Below, one piece after another: positions 39,330-39,332 of a DNA stretch of 39,332 bases; position 1 is the first letter of the stretch, and each line of letters begins with the position of its first letter. Source of the stretch: an uncultured Veillonella sp. Its GTDB lineage: Bacteria > Bacillota > Negativicutes > Veillonellales > Veillonellaceae. The stretch is taken from contig UQVF01000014.1 of assembly GCA_900544365.1 (NCBI GenBank), forward strand, positions 1-39,332, in the 5' to 3' direction. Below the pieces are notes generated by a model. That model was not told where the DNA came from. It made no database searches and saw only the letters and a list, made by a program, of their open reading frames with translations. Position numbers and translations under genes: made by a program.

Positions 39330-39332
39330 ATA

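Noticed and set aside
1..39332. tRNA or rRNA genes
   Set aside because: No tRNA cloverleaf signature (such as GGTTCGAATCC) or rRNA-like stretch was noticed on either strand.

Overview
The window looks like the chromosome of a Veillonella-type organism (Negativicutes: Firmicutes with an outer membrane). It is AT-rich. Firmicutes-style features (rpmH-rnpA-yidD-yidC-jag, mnmE-mnmG-rsmG-parA-parB, a GerW/YtfJ spore-protein homologue) sit beside an OmpH/Skp-like periplasmic chaperone gene with a signal peptide, which implies a diderm envelope. The genus is inferred from gene content and protein style; no search was run.

Layout. (1) 1-2700: rpmH, rnpA, yidD, yidC and jag, then three stacked intrinsic terminators. 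(2) 2745-3890: a scar region with a GC-richer cupin gene between two exact 20-bp direct repeats, a transposase N-terminal fragment, a fic pseudogene that lost its catalytic core, and a symmetric operator-like array. (3) 3989-12682: nitrate respiration, with narK divergent from a Crp/Fnr-type regulator and narGHJI. Two Crp-like palindromes lie between the divergent genes, and a terminator lies between the regulator and narG. (4) 12683-14790: five copies of a hairpin repeat family, a holin-like type I toxin gene, a 22-bp tandem repeat and a ferric-reductase-like membrane protein. (5) 15027-22630: mnmE, mnmG, rsmG, then a split methionine synthase (separate reactivation domain plus metH core). 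(6) 22840-29530: short direct repeats, three parS-type sites, parA, parB, hydF, a DUF4446 gene, an M23 peptidase gene, the cobalamin adenosyltransferase gene, a DUF2953 gene and ytfJ. (7) 29684-32400: ompH, then a minus-strand cluster of a small cupin, an unrecognised protein and a siroheme half-reductase with two DUF1858 domains. (8) 32401-33362: the largest gap, with three helically phased arrays of DnaA-box-like 9-mers, a candidate replication origin or DnaA-binding locus. (9) 33363-39332: an sfsA-DUF123 fusion, gyrA, a sixth hairpin repeat, a candidate Fst/par-like type I toxin-antitoxin locus, a DUF2156 gene that seems to start at ATT, and a LysE-family exporter.

Most noteworthy are (a) the hairpin repeat family, whose six copies have identical 67-nt cores and compensatory changes in every helix, plus a third arm that could compete for pairing; (b) the phased DnaA-box arrays; (c) two candidate type I toxin loci that ordinary gene calling would miss; and (d) the apparent ATT start. 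Everything here was read by eye, so pairing, promoter and operator calls are predictions.
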